From Hofstenia miamia (Eukaryota; Xenacoelomorpha; Acoela; Hofsteniidae), in NCBI GenBank assembly GCA_900660155.1, contig CABFPE010000183.1:546748-610747 (forward strand): a stretch of 64,000 nt of DNA, given 5' to 3'. Position 1 is the first letter of the stretch; each line of letters opens with the position of its first letter. The notes under the pieces were generated by a model, which worked only from the letters and a program-made list of their open reading frames with translations, was not told where the DNA came from and did not search any database. A program made the translations under genes and the position numbers. This document shows positions 25,783 to 37,305 of this stretch, piece by piece.

Positions 25783-27081
25783 CAGATATTTCAATAACTG
25801 GTTATTTCTCTAACGAGATGTTCCACTAGCCAGATGTTTCATTAAGCAAACATTTTGCTAACTAGATGTCTCATGAAAATGTAAAGAATATGGCATAAAT
25901 ATTGGATTCTGCTAAGAAATTTATCAGAATTTACATGGAAATGGAAAACTATTGATCTTATTTAGCTAAGCCAATTAATACCAAAGAAGAAGGTGCTAAA
26001 TTGCTGTATGAAGAATATTTTTTGCATTTTCATATAAGAAAACTGAGAATCATTATTGGAAGTATTCCTTGCAACAGTGCAAGTACAGATAAATCACAGT
26101 GTTTATTTAGTGTTAAGTTAAACCATGTTTTAAGCAATTTATAAGAAATGTCTATAAATACAGTAAGTCTTGTTTAACAGAATTATAGTTTGACAAACTT
26201 GTTGACTAATATTTACTTCACTGCCTGACAACAATTGGTGAGGTTAGCCACCTCATGAAACCCCTGCTTTTGAGTAGTTAATCCTCTTAGAAAGAGGAGG
26301 ACAAGGAATCTGCAAATTTTTTTTAACAATATTTATTACCTAAAATTTCAAGTGTGAATGATGTTTTTGTTTGGTGAAGTCAAGCAGAACAATGCATATT
26401 GTTTTATTTATTTGTATCTGGAGTTCATTATTGACAAAATTCTATAAAATGTGTCAATTTATATTCAAATATAACTGACACATTTCAGAATCTTTATGTT
26501 CTGTGATTTTTTACTCCATTGAAGAAATATAGCATATTTTCAAAACATTTCAATTTTTTTGTAAATTTATTTTGAATCACATACAATATATATAAGCATC
26601 AATAGAAATCTCTATAGAAGTAAAAAAACATGGAACCAATTGGATTCAAACCAATAAATTCCCATAACTCACTAAAAGATATGGATTTGAGACCATTTCA
26701 CCCATGTTTGCTATTAATAAAGTGTAGTCATCACAAAACTACAACATTCACAATAAAATTAATTGCAGTCTGGAAAAAATCCCAAAGCTTTTGCATAGCT
26801 GCAATATTAAACAAATTCAGACAGTTTGTCAAAATTTAGCCAAAATTTTGCTAATTTAATTATTAAAATATTTAACATCATAATAAAAAAATTATTCATA
26901 AAGTCTGCATTATAAACTGTAAACTGCAGTGTAGTATGTGTAGGTATTATGAGTGAAAGGCCATTTTACATAAAACAATTTTGCATTATTTCACTTTCTC
27001 AGTTAGTGAAATATCCAGTTAGGGAAACATCTGGCTAGCAAAACATCCAGTCATTGAAATATCCAGCTAGAAAAATACCTG
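25783..27081. mobile_element. DNA element with sub-repeated inverted ends
   Basis: The first ~90 bp and last ~90 bp are inverted copies. Each is built from degenerate 17-19 bp units of the type GATATTTCNCTAACTGG / GATGTTTC. The outer ends read CAGATATTTC and, inverted, CAGGTATTTT, each preceded by TA, so a TA target duplication is possible. There is no transposase; the 69-codon frame at 26,630-26,839 is unrecognised. Probably a non-autonomous DNA transposon. Confidence 0.65.
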
Positions 27082-27083
27082 TA

Positions 27084-28225
27084 GACCTCTTTTGTTTAGA
27101 AGCAAGCATGAATAATATCCAATCATGTGCTTGCAATACTAGCACTAAGCCATGGTAATGCAATAATTCTGCAATCAACACATCCTTGTCAAAATGTGAT
27201 CTTAGTCATGTTGCATAATTCATGCTACTTTGAAAAATTGGTGAAAATGAATGAAGTATAATGTGTAAGACCCAAAAAGTTTTGCTTAAATATGCAAAAA
27301 ATGTTTTATATAAATACATATAAATTTGAACCATAGTTTTAACGCAATTGTCAATCAATTTCTTCAAAATTTAGTAAATATTTTTTATGGTTGCTATATT
27401 ATTAAAAAATTTTAACTGAATAAAGCAGCTATAACTAAAAAATTTTAATATAAATTATTATCTATTCTAATTTATTGAATTTTGAATCCATTGTCATTTT
27501 TGAGGTTGGTACTTTTTTCATTTTATAAAATCTCAAATCTTCCAAATTTCTCTCAGAATGGACATTTGAAGTAATTTTTATAAGGGAAATGTGTCCATTA
27601 AATAATAACTTTGGAAGGAGTTGAGATAAATTTGGAAAATTTGAGATTTTCAAAAATGAAGAAAAGTAGCAACCCATTTTGATGTCATTTCAGTTTGATG
27701 TAATTTCTGTGCGCCCAAACAATTTCGGGCAAACCAAAAATTTAATGAATTTCAAAACGTGAACCAGGTTATTATCTATTCTCCCGATTATGCATTACAC
27801 TATATGTAAAATCAAAATAAAACAATCAAGAGTTAACATAAATTCATTAATTATTTAAATTTAGGATTCAAGGGTATTGCTTGAAGTAATTAACGCAATA
27901 AACATTGCAAAATGCACATTAATTTATGAAGAACTTATATTTCATATATTTGTTTAAATGTTCTAAGTAAATTCAACTTTACTAAGTTTTTTCATAGATG
28001 AAGGCTAGAGAAAGGGATCTAAGTCTTACCTAATTGAAAAAATTTCAATTTTCAACAAATACACTTCTGATAATGCAGAGTAGATAATACACTCGATAGA
28101 TATTAATTTATGTCACCATTTGAAAAGTCTACGGTTATTTGCAAGTTAATAACTTGACAATTATTTACATTTGAAAATAAACAGGTCATTATTAGAATAG
28201 CTGCAACTGCAAAGAATTAAAATTA
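27084..28225. other. AT-rich stretch across CpG boundary
   Basis: No gene was seen. CpG is almost absent up to about 27.7 kb and becomes frequent from there to the right end of the window. Confidence 0.55.
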
Positions 28226-28590
28226 TATTTGCACATTTGTAGAATGTGTTGTGTCAAAAACGATAGGAAATACAATGAAATACTCAAAAAGTTTAAAATA
28301 TAATCGATATAAGCCTATAACTTGTTATAATCCACCAAGCGGTAACACGCGGTATATATTTATGCAACATCGAATATAAAACCACGAAGTCATGTAAAAA
28401 TAATTATCTTTAACTAAAAAATTTCAATATATAGCAGTATGTTTAAGCAAATCTATAAACTCTTGATTTAAATCAAGTCTTTATCTTAAGTGAAATATCT
28501 TCATTAATTTTTTTCGCTTTTACAAACAAAATGCATATGAAATCAATTGATCACAATTTTTGAAGAAAAATTTGTATAATAATACAGTTC

Positions 28591-28905
28591 AGGTTTTTCA
28601 AATCGAGTTCGAGTTATTCGGACCGGGTTCGAGTTTTTAAGTTGTATTTTATTAAAGAAAATTCCGAGTTCGTGCGAGTTTTTTTCTAATTCCGAGCTTG
28701 TTTGGGTAAAACCATTTATTGTACAGTTATAATATGCTAAAAAATAGTTATTTGCGATTGGTGAAGAAATTAAAATTTAAAATAATTTAATTTTAACAGT
28801 ATTTTCGATCGAGTTCGAGTTTTGATGATTTCTCTTCCGAGTTTTTCCGATCGTGTTTTGAGCTTTTTCGAGTTCGATTTCTTAACATTCCGAGTACACG
28901 AAAAG
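28591..28905 (+). repeat. Dispersed repeat, CpG-rich copy
   Basis: Rich in TTCGAGTT/CCGAGTTTTT units and homologous to the CpG-decayed copy at 3,480-3,808. No coding signal. Confidence 0.75.
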
Positions 28906-29094
28906 CCTGATAGTTATATTAAATGTCAATTTAATAGAGTAATATGGATTTTCAGAATTGTAATAACCACAATTTTCATTTCATTATATTACAAACTAAT
29001 TATTTTTTTATTTATTAAGGTTTGTTTACTATTAAGTCAATAAAATAATCAAATTTTTGTTTAGTGTGATTTTTAGATTCTGAATAAGATTAGG

Positions 29095-29885
29095 GCTTCT
29101 AGCGATGCCTGACGATGCCATCACCCCATCTACATAAGTGTCGGGGTTACTCTACCAGTCAACGGACTGAAGAGTGGGTGGCAACAGATCAGCCTGGCAT
29201 TTCCCCTAGAAGTGTGCTAGCCGGCTTTAATCATGCTTGTCCTCTGGCGACCCCTGGCACGCAGAGTGCTGATCTGTGTTGAGTCTGATCAGCAGAGAGT
29301 GAAGCCGAAGGCCGAGCTTCATGAGAGGGTTGCGCCTCTCTACAGCTTTCGCCAACCAAGGCTACTAACTGAGGTAACTCGTGAGCACCTACCGTCTGCC
29401 TGTTATAGAGATCCTGATTATTTTGGAGATATTTGATACACTTGTAGTGCAAAGCACCAAGTGACGTCCTAAAATCTCCGTATCTTAGAATGTCGGATCA
29501 TAACTAAAACCCATGACAAAGCAAAGCTCCCTCATAGGTAAGGCCCAGCAAATGCTGGCCTAGGCCTATCTAGAGGCCAGAGACAGAGGAAAATCCTCTG
29601 TATTACTGCCCTCGTAGACGCACTCTACGGCTCTGGGCTTAGACGTCGCCGTCTGCTCCACAGAACAGACAGTCTCACATCATCATCACCGCCCCCATAT
29701 GTGCAAAGCACACATGGTTGCACCTTCTTATACCCTATTGTTTAACGTCCACTCTAGGCTCGGGACTCCGCAAAGCGACGCGCCCATCAAGTATTGGCTC
29801 AGCGTCTCCGCTTCTCCAGGAACCACCACGAGGAGGTTACTCTCTAGGACGATTCAGGCACAGCCCTTTCGGTTCCCATATAAAT
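29095..29885. other. GC-rich hairpin-array block
   Basis: An abrupt ~790-bp island of high GC and CpG inside the AT-rich fold-back element. It contains many short perfect stems: CTGATC/GATCAG near 29,271-29,293, GAAGC/GCTTC near 29,301-29,320, GAGAGG/CCTCTC at 29,323-29,340, CACTTG..GTGC/GCAC..CAAGTG at 29,439-29,463, CAGAGG/CCTCTG near 29,583-29,601 and TGTGC/GCACA near 29,700-29,712. Reading frames exist on both strands (for example 29,233-29,436 plus and 29,231-29,452 minus), but none resembles a known protein and they overlap. Structured RNA or a structure-dependent DNA element are the alternatives. Confidence 0.6.
29330..29463 (+). ncRNA. Possible SL-RNA-like module (speculative)
   Basis: A splice-donor-like GAG|GTAACT lies at 29,371-29,379. 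It is followed ~45 nt later by an Sm-site-like ATTTTGG (29,420-29,426), and then a perfect terminal hairpin at 29,439-29,463. Donor, Sm site and 3' stem-loop in this order and spacing is the layout of spliced-leader RNAs. No known leader sequence is recognised, and the block is full of other hairpins, so chance is quite possible. Confidence 0.15.
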
Positions 29886-30130
29886 GTAAAGTTTTTGACA
29901 CTTCATATCATTTTAATATATAATCGCTTATAGTGTATGAAAAATTGAATTGTAATAGTGCTTTCGGTGAGATTTGTTTTCGCTGAAAATTGCTGTAGCC
30001 TTTCCCATTAATGAAGAAATTTACTAAAGATCAAAACTTGATTTAAACCAAAAGTTTCTAGATTTGCTTAATTATACCATTATTTTTTAGTTAAAGATAA
30101 TTATTATTATATGACTTCGTGGTTTTATAT

Positions 30131-30386
30131 GCTATATTGCTTAAATATATACCGCGTGCTATCGCGTGGTACCGCGTTCTGCAAATATGCTGAATTATGA
30201 CAAGTCATCNACACTTGTAGTGCAAAGCACCAAGTGACGTCCTAAAATCTCCGTATCTTAGAATGTCGGATCATAACTAAAACCCATGACAAAGCAAAGC
30301 TCCCTCNGCTATATTGCTTAAATATATACCGCGTGCTATCGCGTGGTACCGCGTTCTGCAAATATGCTGAATTATGACAAGTCATC
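30131..30386. repeat. Exact duplicates joined by single Ns
   Basis: Positions 30,131-30,209 and 30,308-30,386 are the same 79 bases. Between them, bounded by an N at 30,210 and another at 30,307, is a 96-base segment (30,211-30,306) identical to 29,438-29,533. This is most simply an assembly or gap-closing artefact in a hairpin-prone region. Confidence 0.85.
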
Positions 30387-30501
30387 GGTTTAAATTGATT
30401 ATATTTTAAACTTTTTGAGTATTTTATTGTATTTTCTATCGTTTTTGACCCTAAATTAATGTTTATTTTGTCCGCGTGTCGCTATTCTACAAGTTCGCCA
30501 A

Positions 30502-30520
<19 letters not shown>

Positions 30521-30542
<22 letters not shown>

Positions 30543-32123
30543 AAGTAAAATGAGCTAATTTGAAAAAACTGGGAAATAATAACTTTAGTAATAATTCAAA
30601 TAATACCTAGTTATCATAAATGAATTTTTCATAAGCTTAAACAATAAGACCAAGTGGCTCCTCCATAGGTAAGCATGTATCAAAAACAGGATAATAATGT
30701 TTCACAGTCCATGGAAAATATTCTTTGAACTGAATTTTTTACATAGTTGAATAACTGTCTAAGCTAGCAATTTCAGTGACAAAATCAATTAGGCTTAAAA
30801 TTTAATTTAATGACCAATTGGCTCACAAATGCGTTTTTCTAGATACCAAAATTTTTAATGATTATTTTAACTACTGTTAATTGTTAATAATGATATAGTA
30901 GTTCAAAGGAGTTTATTTCTTTTGATAATAAAGATATTTTAATACTTACAAGATTTAAATTTTTGTCTGGCGAAGGTCACATTAATACCGAAAAACAGTA
31001 CGTTTGACAGAAAATTTATCAAAACGTATTGAAGCTGTACTTCGTTAATGAAAATCTCATGATGGTCTTCTGTGTTTGATTTAACTGCATGCATTTTTGT
31101 TTGCTTCTAAGATGAATGTTCTATGCAAATAAATAATACAATTCTCTAAAAAAACCTGCAGCACATTTTCATCTGAAGAAGTTGCTTTTGAAAGTTTATG
31201 AAATACCTATATTTCATAGTATAGGAAGGCTATATTGCGTTTTACATTTTTACATCAGCTTAAATGCTGATAAGATGAGAATACAACATTTTAAGAAGCT
31301 CTATAGGTTCAATATTTATTAGTGTACTCTCATCTTCCCTCATTCACAATTGCTTATCAATAACGCTATCCAAAATCATGATGGTTTTAGACACTCAATT
31401 ACAGCTGGTTTAAAATGTGTGCTTTCGTAAAAACCAGTTCAATCTGAGCAATTGCAGTTATTTTTGCTTTTTTGCATTCATTTAGATATTTGATTGTTTC
31501 TAAGCATCTGTGTATTTTTCAAAGCCATGTGTTTTAGCAGCATACATTTTGTTTTTCTCCATCACTTAATCTTAGACTACAGCAGTAGTTTAACTCTAAA
31601 CTATACTTTTCTCTGAATTGTGCTACGTTGTTTCCTGTTTTCTCTGTTAAAGTTGTATCTAACTGGAAAGCTTTTATTAAAATGTATTAAACTGCTTTTT
31701 TACCAGTATTACATTATATTTGTTATAACATTTCCACTTAGATCGTTAATGACTCTAGTCCAGTTTTTAGCACTGATTTCTATACGATTGAAAGATGTTT
31801 CTATATTTACTACTTAATGTATTTTTTGAATTTTTGTTATATGATGTATTTTTGAAACCATTGATACAAAAATGGTACATTATATATTGGAATAAGCTTT
31901 TGGAGGATCATAATATATCATGTAAAAGTTTGAGTTTGAGTGAATTTTTTGGTGAATACCTATATTGATCAACAACCCTAACGTTCCCTTGGAATTTAGC
32001 TTCTTTTGATTTACATCTCCAAATAATACAATTCCTTTTCTAATGACTTTTTTAAGTTTTTGCAACTTTGGGGTGTGAGGAGCAAATGTAAATTGTTAAT
32101 CATGACAGGATATATATATATAT
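30521..32123. other. AT-rich intergenic DNA
   Basis: Begins within a TA tract (to 30,539). I recognise no gene or defined element. Confidence 0.5.
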
Positions 32124-32552
32124 NNNNNNNNNNNNNNNNNNNNNNNNNNNNNNNNNNNNNNNNNNNNNNNNNNNNNNNNNNNNNNNNNNNNNNNNNNNNN
32201 NNNNNNNNNNNNNNNNNNNNNNNNNNNNNNNNNNNNNNNNNNNNNNNNNNNNNNNNNNNNNNNNNNNNNNNNNNNNNNNNNNNNNNNNNNNNNNNNNNNN
32301 NNNNNNNNNNNNNNNNNNNNNNNNNNNNNNNNNNNNNNNNNNNNNNNNNNNNNNNNNNNNNNNNNNNNNNNNNNNNNNNNNNNNNNNNNNNNNNNNNNNN
32401 NNNNNNNNNNNNNNNNNNNNNNNNNNNNNNNNNNNNNNNNNNNNNNNNNNNNNNNNNNNNNNNNNNNNNNNNNNNNNNNNNNNNNNNNNNNNNNNNNNNN
32501 NNNNNNNNNNNNNNNNNNNNNNNNNNNNNNNNNNNNNNNNNNNNNNNNNNNN
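32124..32552. other. Assembly gap of 429 N
   Basis: Unknown bases flanked on both sides by TA repeats, so the gap probably stands for an unresolved TA tract. The apparent frames running through it (32,060-32,578 and 32,100-32,585) are artefacts. Confidence 0.97.
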
Positions 32553-33240
32553 TATATATATATATATATATATATTGAAGTCCACAGTTCTTTTCAGTTT
32601 TTCAAGAACAATTTCTCACTTTTCTGCTCAATCTTAGTAAACCGTCTGGTTAAATACATATAGCTAAATTGAATAGATTTTTAAGGCTAACGCTTCTGGG
32701 TATATTTTTTTACATATATAGGCTATTTGAGCTTAATATTCACTTTGTTTTTTCCTCTGTAGCTATTTCCATTGATGTTTGCTATCAACTTTCCGGAATG
32801 CCCCTTATTTTGATTTCCAAATTAAATTTGGTTAACTTTTCAGCATATAACAGACTTAACTGAATTTTTTGCTAGCAATTGAAAATATTCAGATTTCAAC
32901 TTGCACTGTTAAACTGTATTTTACGCAGACCTATACTTCTTCAGCAAAATATGATCTGGCATTCATTTATCTACTGTTTTTGCGGTCTTGTTTGTCCCAT
33001 CTAAAAAAATAATTTATTACCAGGATCTTTCTCATTTTCAATCTTGCGTTTAATATTATTTTATTCATTCTTGTTTCTAATCACCTAATTTTATTACATG
33101 GTTAGGCTTCACTAGTAAACAACATGTATAAACTATTTTAATACTGGTAAATTTTTCTATCCATTTACATTAAAACATCTTACAGGAAAGAATTATTCTC
33201 AAATGTGCAATTTTTTACAAAGTAGTCTAATGTTTTAATA
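32553..33240. other. AT-rich DNA upstream of the RRM gene
   Basis: No separate gene recognised. It may hold an untranslated exon or intron of the gene at 33,265, because an acceptor-like TTTTATTTAG lies just before that ATG. Confidence 0.4.
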
Positions 33241-33257
33241 ATGGTTTACTTTTATTT

Positions 33258-33259
33258 AG
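33258..33259 (+). promoter_or_regulatory. Candidate 3' splice acceptor before RRM gene
   Basis: A pyrimidine-rich run, TTTACTTTTATTTAG, ends 5 nt upstream of the chosen ATG. It could join to an upstream untranslated exon or receive a spliced leader. Confidence 0.45.
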
Positions 33260-33264
33260 TTCTA

Positions 33265-33723
33265 ATGGCACCAAAGAAGAAAACACCAATTAATCGAAGT
33301 GGTGTACTTTATATTAGTCATTTACCACGATGGTTATTTAGTGAACATCTGAAGTCATATTTTTTACAATTTGGCAAAGTAAGAGCTGCCAAAGTTTGTA
33401 AGTCAGCAAAAACAGGGGGAAGTAAAGGATATGGGTTCGTTAAATTCGCCGATGAAGAAGTTGCACAAATTGCAGCTGAAGCTATGGATGGTTATATCAT
33501 TAACAAAAACCGCTTAAAATGCCGCTTTCTTTCTGCTGAAGAATGCGTTCCGCACATTATGAAGCCAGGGGGTCGCATAAAAAAGAAAGAACCAAACATA
33601 GTTTCTACTAAAATCATATCGAAGAAGAACAGACAAATGAAAAAACTTAAAGACTTCATGCAGAAATATGCACCTGTTCAAGTTAATGAACCTCCATCCT
33701 CAATTAAATTAGATTCTAAGTGA
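33265..33723 (+). CDS. NIFK/Nop15-type RRM nucleolar protein
   Basis: Encodes 152 residues. One RNA-recognition motif spans about residues 13-92: RNP2 is LYISHL (15-20) and RNP1 is KGYGFVKF (54-61). The text GVLYISHLP..L....L.SYF.QFG, and the helix after the RRM ending in a Lys-rich tail, match NIFK (MKI67 FHA-interacting nucleolar phosphoprotein) and yeast Nop15. These act in the nucleolus in 60S subunit assembly. I chose the internal ATG (MAPKKKTP) because an acceptor-like TTTATTTAG ends 5 nt before it; an upstream in-frame ATG at 33,241 would lie in the putative intron. There are no introns inside the coding part. The vertebrate protein is roughly twice as long, and its FHA-binding C-terminal region is not seen here. 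A compact ortholog, a missed 3' exon or a retrocopy remain possible. Confidence 0.8.
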   Translation: MAPKKKTPINRSGVLYISHLPRWLFSEHLKSYFLQFGKVRAAKVCKSAKTGGSKGYGFVKFADEEVAQIAAEAMDGYIINKNRLKCRFLSAEECVPHIMKPGGRIKKKEPNIVSTKIISKKNRQMKKLKDFMQKYAPVQVNEPPSSIKLDSK

Positions 33724-34115
33724 TTTTCTTTCAATTATATATATATGTATGGTAGTTTGATTTCTAAACGCTAGTTAAATTATGGAAACATATTGGGGTT
33801 GACCATTTCAAGCAAGAACATTAAATTCCAACCTGAAGTTTGTAATATTACTTTACGTGAAACTCCAGATTGGAGCTTGCAAACCTAAATATAACTTCTG
33901 AAACAGGGTGTCCGCGCTGACTGGAAATTCAAAGTTACTGCTCGAACTGCCTTTAGTGCGGTTGCATCCAAAGCTGAGGCATTGTATGTCAAAAACAGTT
34001 CTTCATTTTGATAGGCGTGAGACCGACGTCATAAAATTGAGCAATGCATCTAAAAATATTTTGATATTTTCCGTCGTCTTTTGCTTTGATGCAACAAAGC
34101 TTACCAGTATTTAGG

Positions 34116-34151
<36 letters not shown>

Positions 34152-34152
34152 N

Positions 34153-34187
<35 letters not shown>

Positions 34188-37100
34188 TCCCAGTTTTAAC
34201 TATGGCAAGTAGTGAAAAGTACAAAATTGAAATCAAATGCCGTTTTCCTTATACAAAATGGAAATGACCGGTAATTTTTAGTTCATTCGCACATACTTAG
34301 CAATACTATGTACACAATATCCTTACTATTTCACAGAAAAATATCAAAAAAAATATGTTTGATCATTTTTATTTTCCCATTTTGTACATATTTTTGTTTA
34401 GAATGACCTCTAAGTAATCAAATAATGATATGTTCTGTGAACGCGTTTTTTATTTTGAGTTGGAATCCGAATATTCAGTCAATGCGTGTAGATCCATATT
34501 CTAATCCACGATATAATGTGGTTTGTGTAATAATGTCTATTGCAAGAACATCTGTTATTAATATTCATTGTTAAAAATTCATTGTGTTATTCTACAATTT
34601 ACTAATTCAATTGAAAATATGATTTATTTTATACAAAAATTTTAGATTGCACATTTGGAATGGTTGTGGCAATACCTTTAAACATTAATAAACAAATATA
34701 AAAACATATTGTCTATATTTAATACCCTTAAAGGGATATATTGCTTGGGTATACTGGAAAGCATTATTTTCTTTACATTAATTGTTGTAATAAAAGAAAT
34801 TAACAAAATTTTAAATGAATTTCCTGTAAAAACTTGTCAAAATGTTTAGTGAGACTCCATTAGTGTTGTAGAACATGTAAAATACATATACACATGAAAC
34901 TAAGCACAAAAGAAATGGCTAAGAGCAACAGAATATAAGTCCTCTTGTATTCTTTTCCTTTTCTTAAGGTTTGTTTACATGCAAACGGCTAATTGCAGTA
35001 ATCGAATTCAGTGCAAAATTGGCAGTTAAGTTTTGCCATTGCCTAGTTAATAATAAAATACCTGGAGATTAGACATATTGGTAAATCGTTGTTAGATTAA
35101 AATGTAAGCAGTTTCATTTATAAAAAAGCAAATCATTTACATTTGCTCCAGGAAGGGTTGAACTCTCTAGACCCCAGGCCTACGACCCTGTATGATGCGT
35201 TTATTGTATTAAGGTTAACACTACAATTTGAATTTCAACAGAATTGAATTAGCATTGTGTGGACGGTCTAAAGTGGATATGCACCGATGCACATATTGAT
35301 CAATAAATTATGAAAATTGTCCAATCAAATTCATAGTGTAGTGCTTATGTGCCTCTGGGGCAAAAGAAAATATCAGTGGCGTAATTTGGGTTGAATAATT
35401 GGTATTTTGACATGGTCCTGGCTGGGCTCGGTCCCAAGGTGATTGGGCTGTGCCGGGCTTCGGCATAAATAATCGGTCCAATTCCAACTCTGTCGTATAT
35501 GTATATTAATACCAACTTCTATAAATTTGGATGTTTTCAAAATTTGCTGAATGATTTTTGTCCATACCTTGACCCTTAAAATTTCAAGTATTAAAAGATG
35601 ATGAATTCAATAAAATCTTGGGACTTTGGACATCAGCAACATTTTAAACATAAGATCATTGTGTCTGTTAACATTACAAAAATAATATTTTACGTTTTTC
35701 CTCGTTCGGTTTTGTTTCGCCAAATACTGTCTGTTATTGTTTTCTATTTAGCAGATACGTGTCACTACAATATTCATTGTAATTCTACGTTACCAAATAT
35801 TATTGCTATGCTAACAAATCAAGTAAAAACCATTTATGAATTCAATGTACCTTTAAGAGTAAATCATTTCTCACCATCTGCTTAACTGAAATGATGGATA
35901 ACGATTTCTCTATCTATTTGATTTTAACATTAACATTTATTGAAGACATTTATCTGCCCTGAATTGTTAAATGTACAATTTGATCTTTGCTCACCACACT
36001 TAGTGCTTATAAATTTGCAAAAATTTTATCAGTACACTTCAGATATCAGCAAGTACATACTAATTACTTTGTACTATGAAATTTAAACACATTTAACCTG
36101 TGTATCATGAATGCACTAAAGATAAGTGCTAGAGTGCACTAACTACGGGTTTTTGTGAGTGTGGGCTGCAAATTATATGGAAATTTAATAAACTACCTTG
36201 TATAACTTTAGTTACATGATTCAATAATAAAGACATTCCGTATGTGCTTACGGAACTGGTAATTGCATTTTGAAGTTTTTTCTGCATTGTGAATACATAT
36301 GTACGCAAGCTTCCGTTGGACATTTGAAGACTCTTAAATCTAATTCACTGCATGGTCAATGACAGTAATGTAATTCCTGGATTTTTTAAGCATCTGCTAT
36401 CATTATTTTATTAATTAGCTGAGTTTTAAAAGGTTAGCAAAACATTTGAATGAAATAGTAGTCAAGAATAAGAAATGTATCAATGTCAACTCTCTAGTAT
36501 AGGGCGATCTTCACGCCACAGATGAGCATCAAGTTTTAAACAACTAAAAACCGAAATTTGTAAGATAGATGCAGAGCGGATAGAAATTTTTATTTAATAA
36601 AAATACGTTTTAAACAAATTCTATGAAAAACACGTTTTTTATTGAATTAATCGGAAATTTAAAAATATCACTTAAAGTATTAATTCAAAAAGCAATATCT
36701 ATCTCGTAGCGTCGCTAGAGTGCATGTTTTGAACCATCTACGACACACTGCCAAGTGGGGTCCTTCTTTCTAAACATATTTTTGTGAAAAGAGAAAACTA
36801 TTTGACATATGTTGTAAACTACAATTTTTATAACTAATGGAAACAGTGAACAAGACTATTGGTACATATTGCTTTTTTCCTTAAGCATGTACTAAACGTT
36901 TTTATAAACATTGTTAAATACACCCTATATATATACAATTTTTAAAAGCGTCTTGTTTTCTATCTCGTTTAAACATTATTTAAAAAATCTATCTTCATTT
37001 TACTGTTTAATTATTTTCTAGTTATTAATATCAATATATGATTTCTTAAAAAATTAGTTCTTTTCTGAGGAATTTTTATTAGGATGAGTCATTGACCTGT

Positions 37101-37305
37101 AAAAGTCGATTCAAAATTTCAACTCTAAAGATTAAAGTGTTTTAGCAAAAATACGTTTATACTCGATTAATAATTTTGTAACAGTTCCATATTTTAGTGA
37201 TATGATTTATGGTTTTTAAGTTTCCTCATTTATGCACAACGTATTTCCTTTTCAGTCTGTTGGAAATCATCCATTTTTTTGTAATGGCTGAACGCAAAAA
37301 TTGGG
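33724..37305. other. Intergenic DNA
   Basis: No gene recognised. It contains a TA tract with one N (34,119-34,185). A patch rich in GGCTCGG/CGGGCTTCGG near 35,400-35,470 looks like a degraded dispersed repeat. Confidence 0.5.

Larger units (their letters stand above)
28226..30520. mobile_element. Fold-back element with long inverted arms
   Basis: The left arm (about 28,226-28,515) is inverted and repeated on the right (about 30,020-30,520). Shared anchors include TCAAAAACGATAG, AAAAAGTTTAAAATATAAT, ACGCGGTATATATTTA and AACCACGAAGTCAT. The arms run outward to a shared TTGTAGAAT. Between them lie the dispersed repeat at 28,591-28,905 and a GC-rich hairpin block. No transposase was recognised. 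The right arm is disturbed by an assembly problem (exact duplicates around single Ns at 30,210 and 30,307). Confidence 0.8.

Noticed and set aside
28600-28680. TTCGAG-rich text as a tRNA B-box
   Set aside because: No cloverleaf can be drawn and the motif repeats throughout a dispersed repeat.
29231-29452. Opposed open frames in the GC-rich block as a protein gene
   Set aside because: Open on both strands because of GC-rich composition; no similarity to known proteins; dense hairpins explain the composition better.
32060-32585. Long frames on both strands
   Set aside because: They run through the N gap and TA repeats; artefacts.
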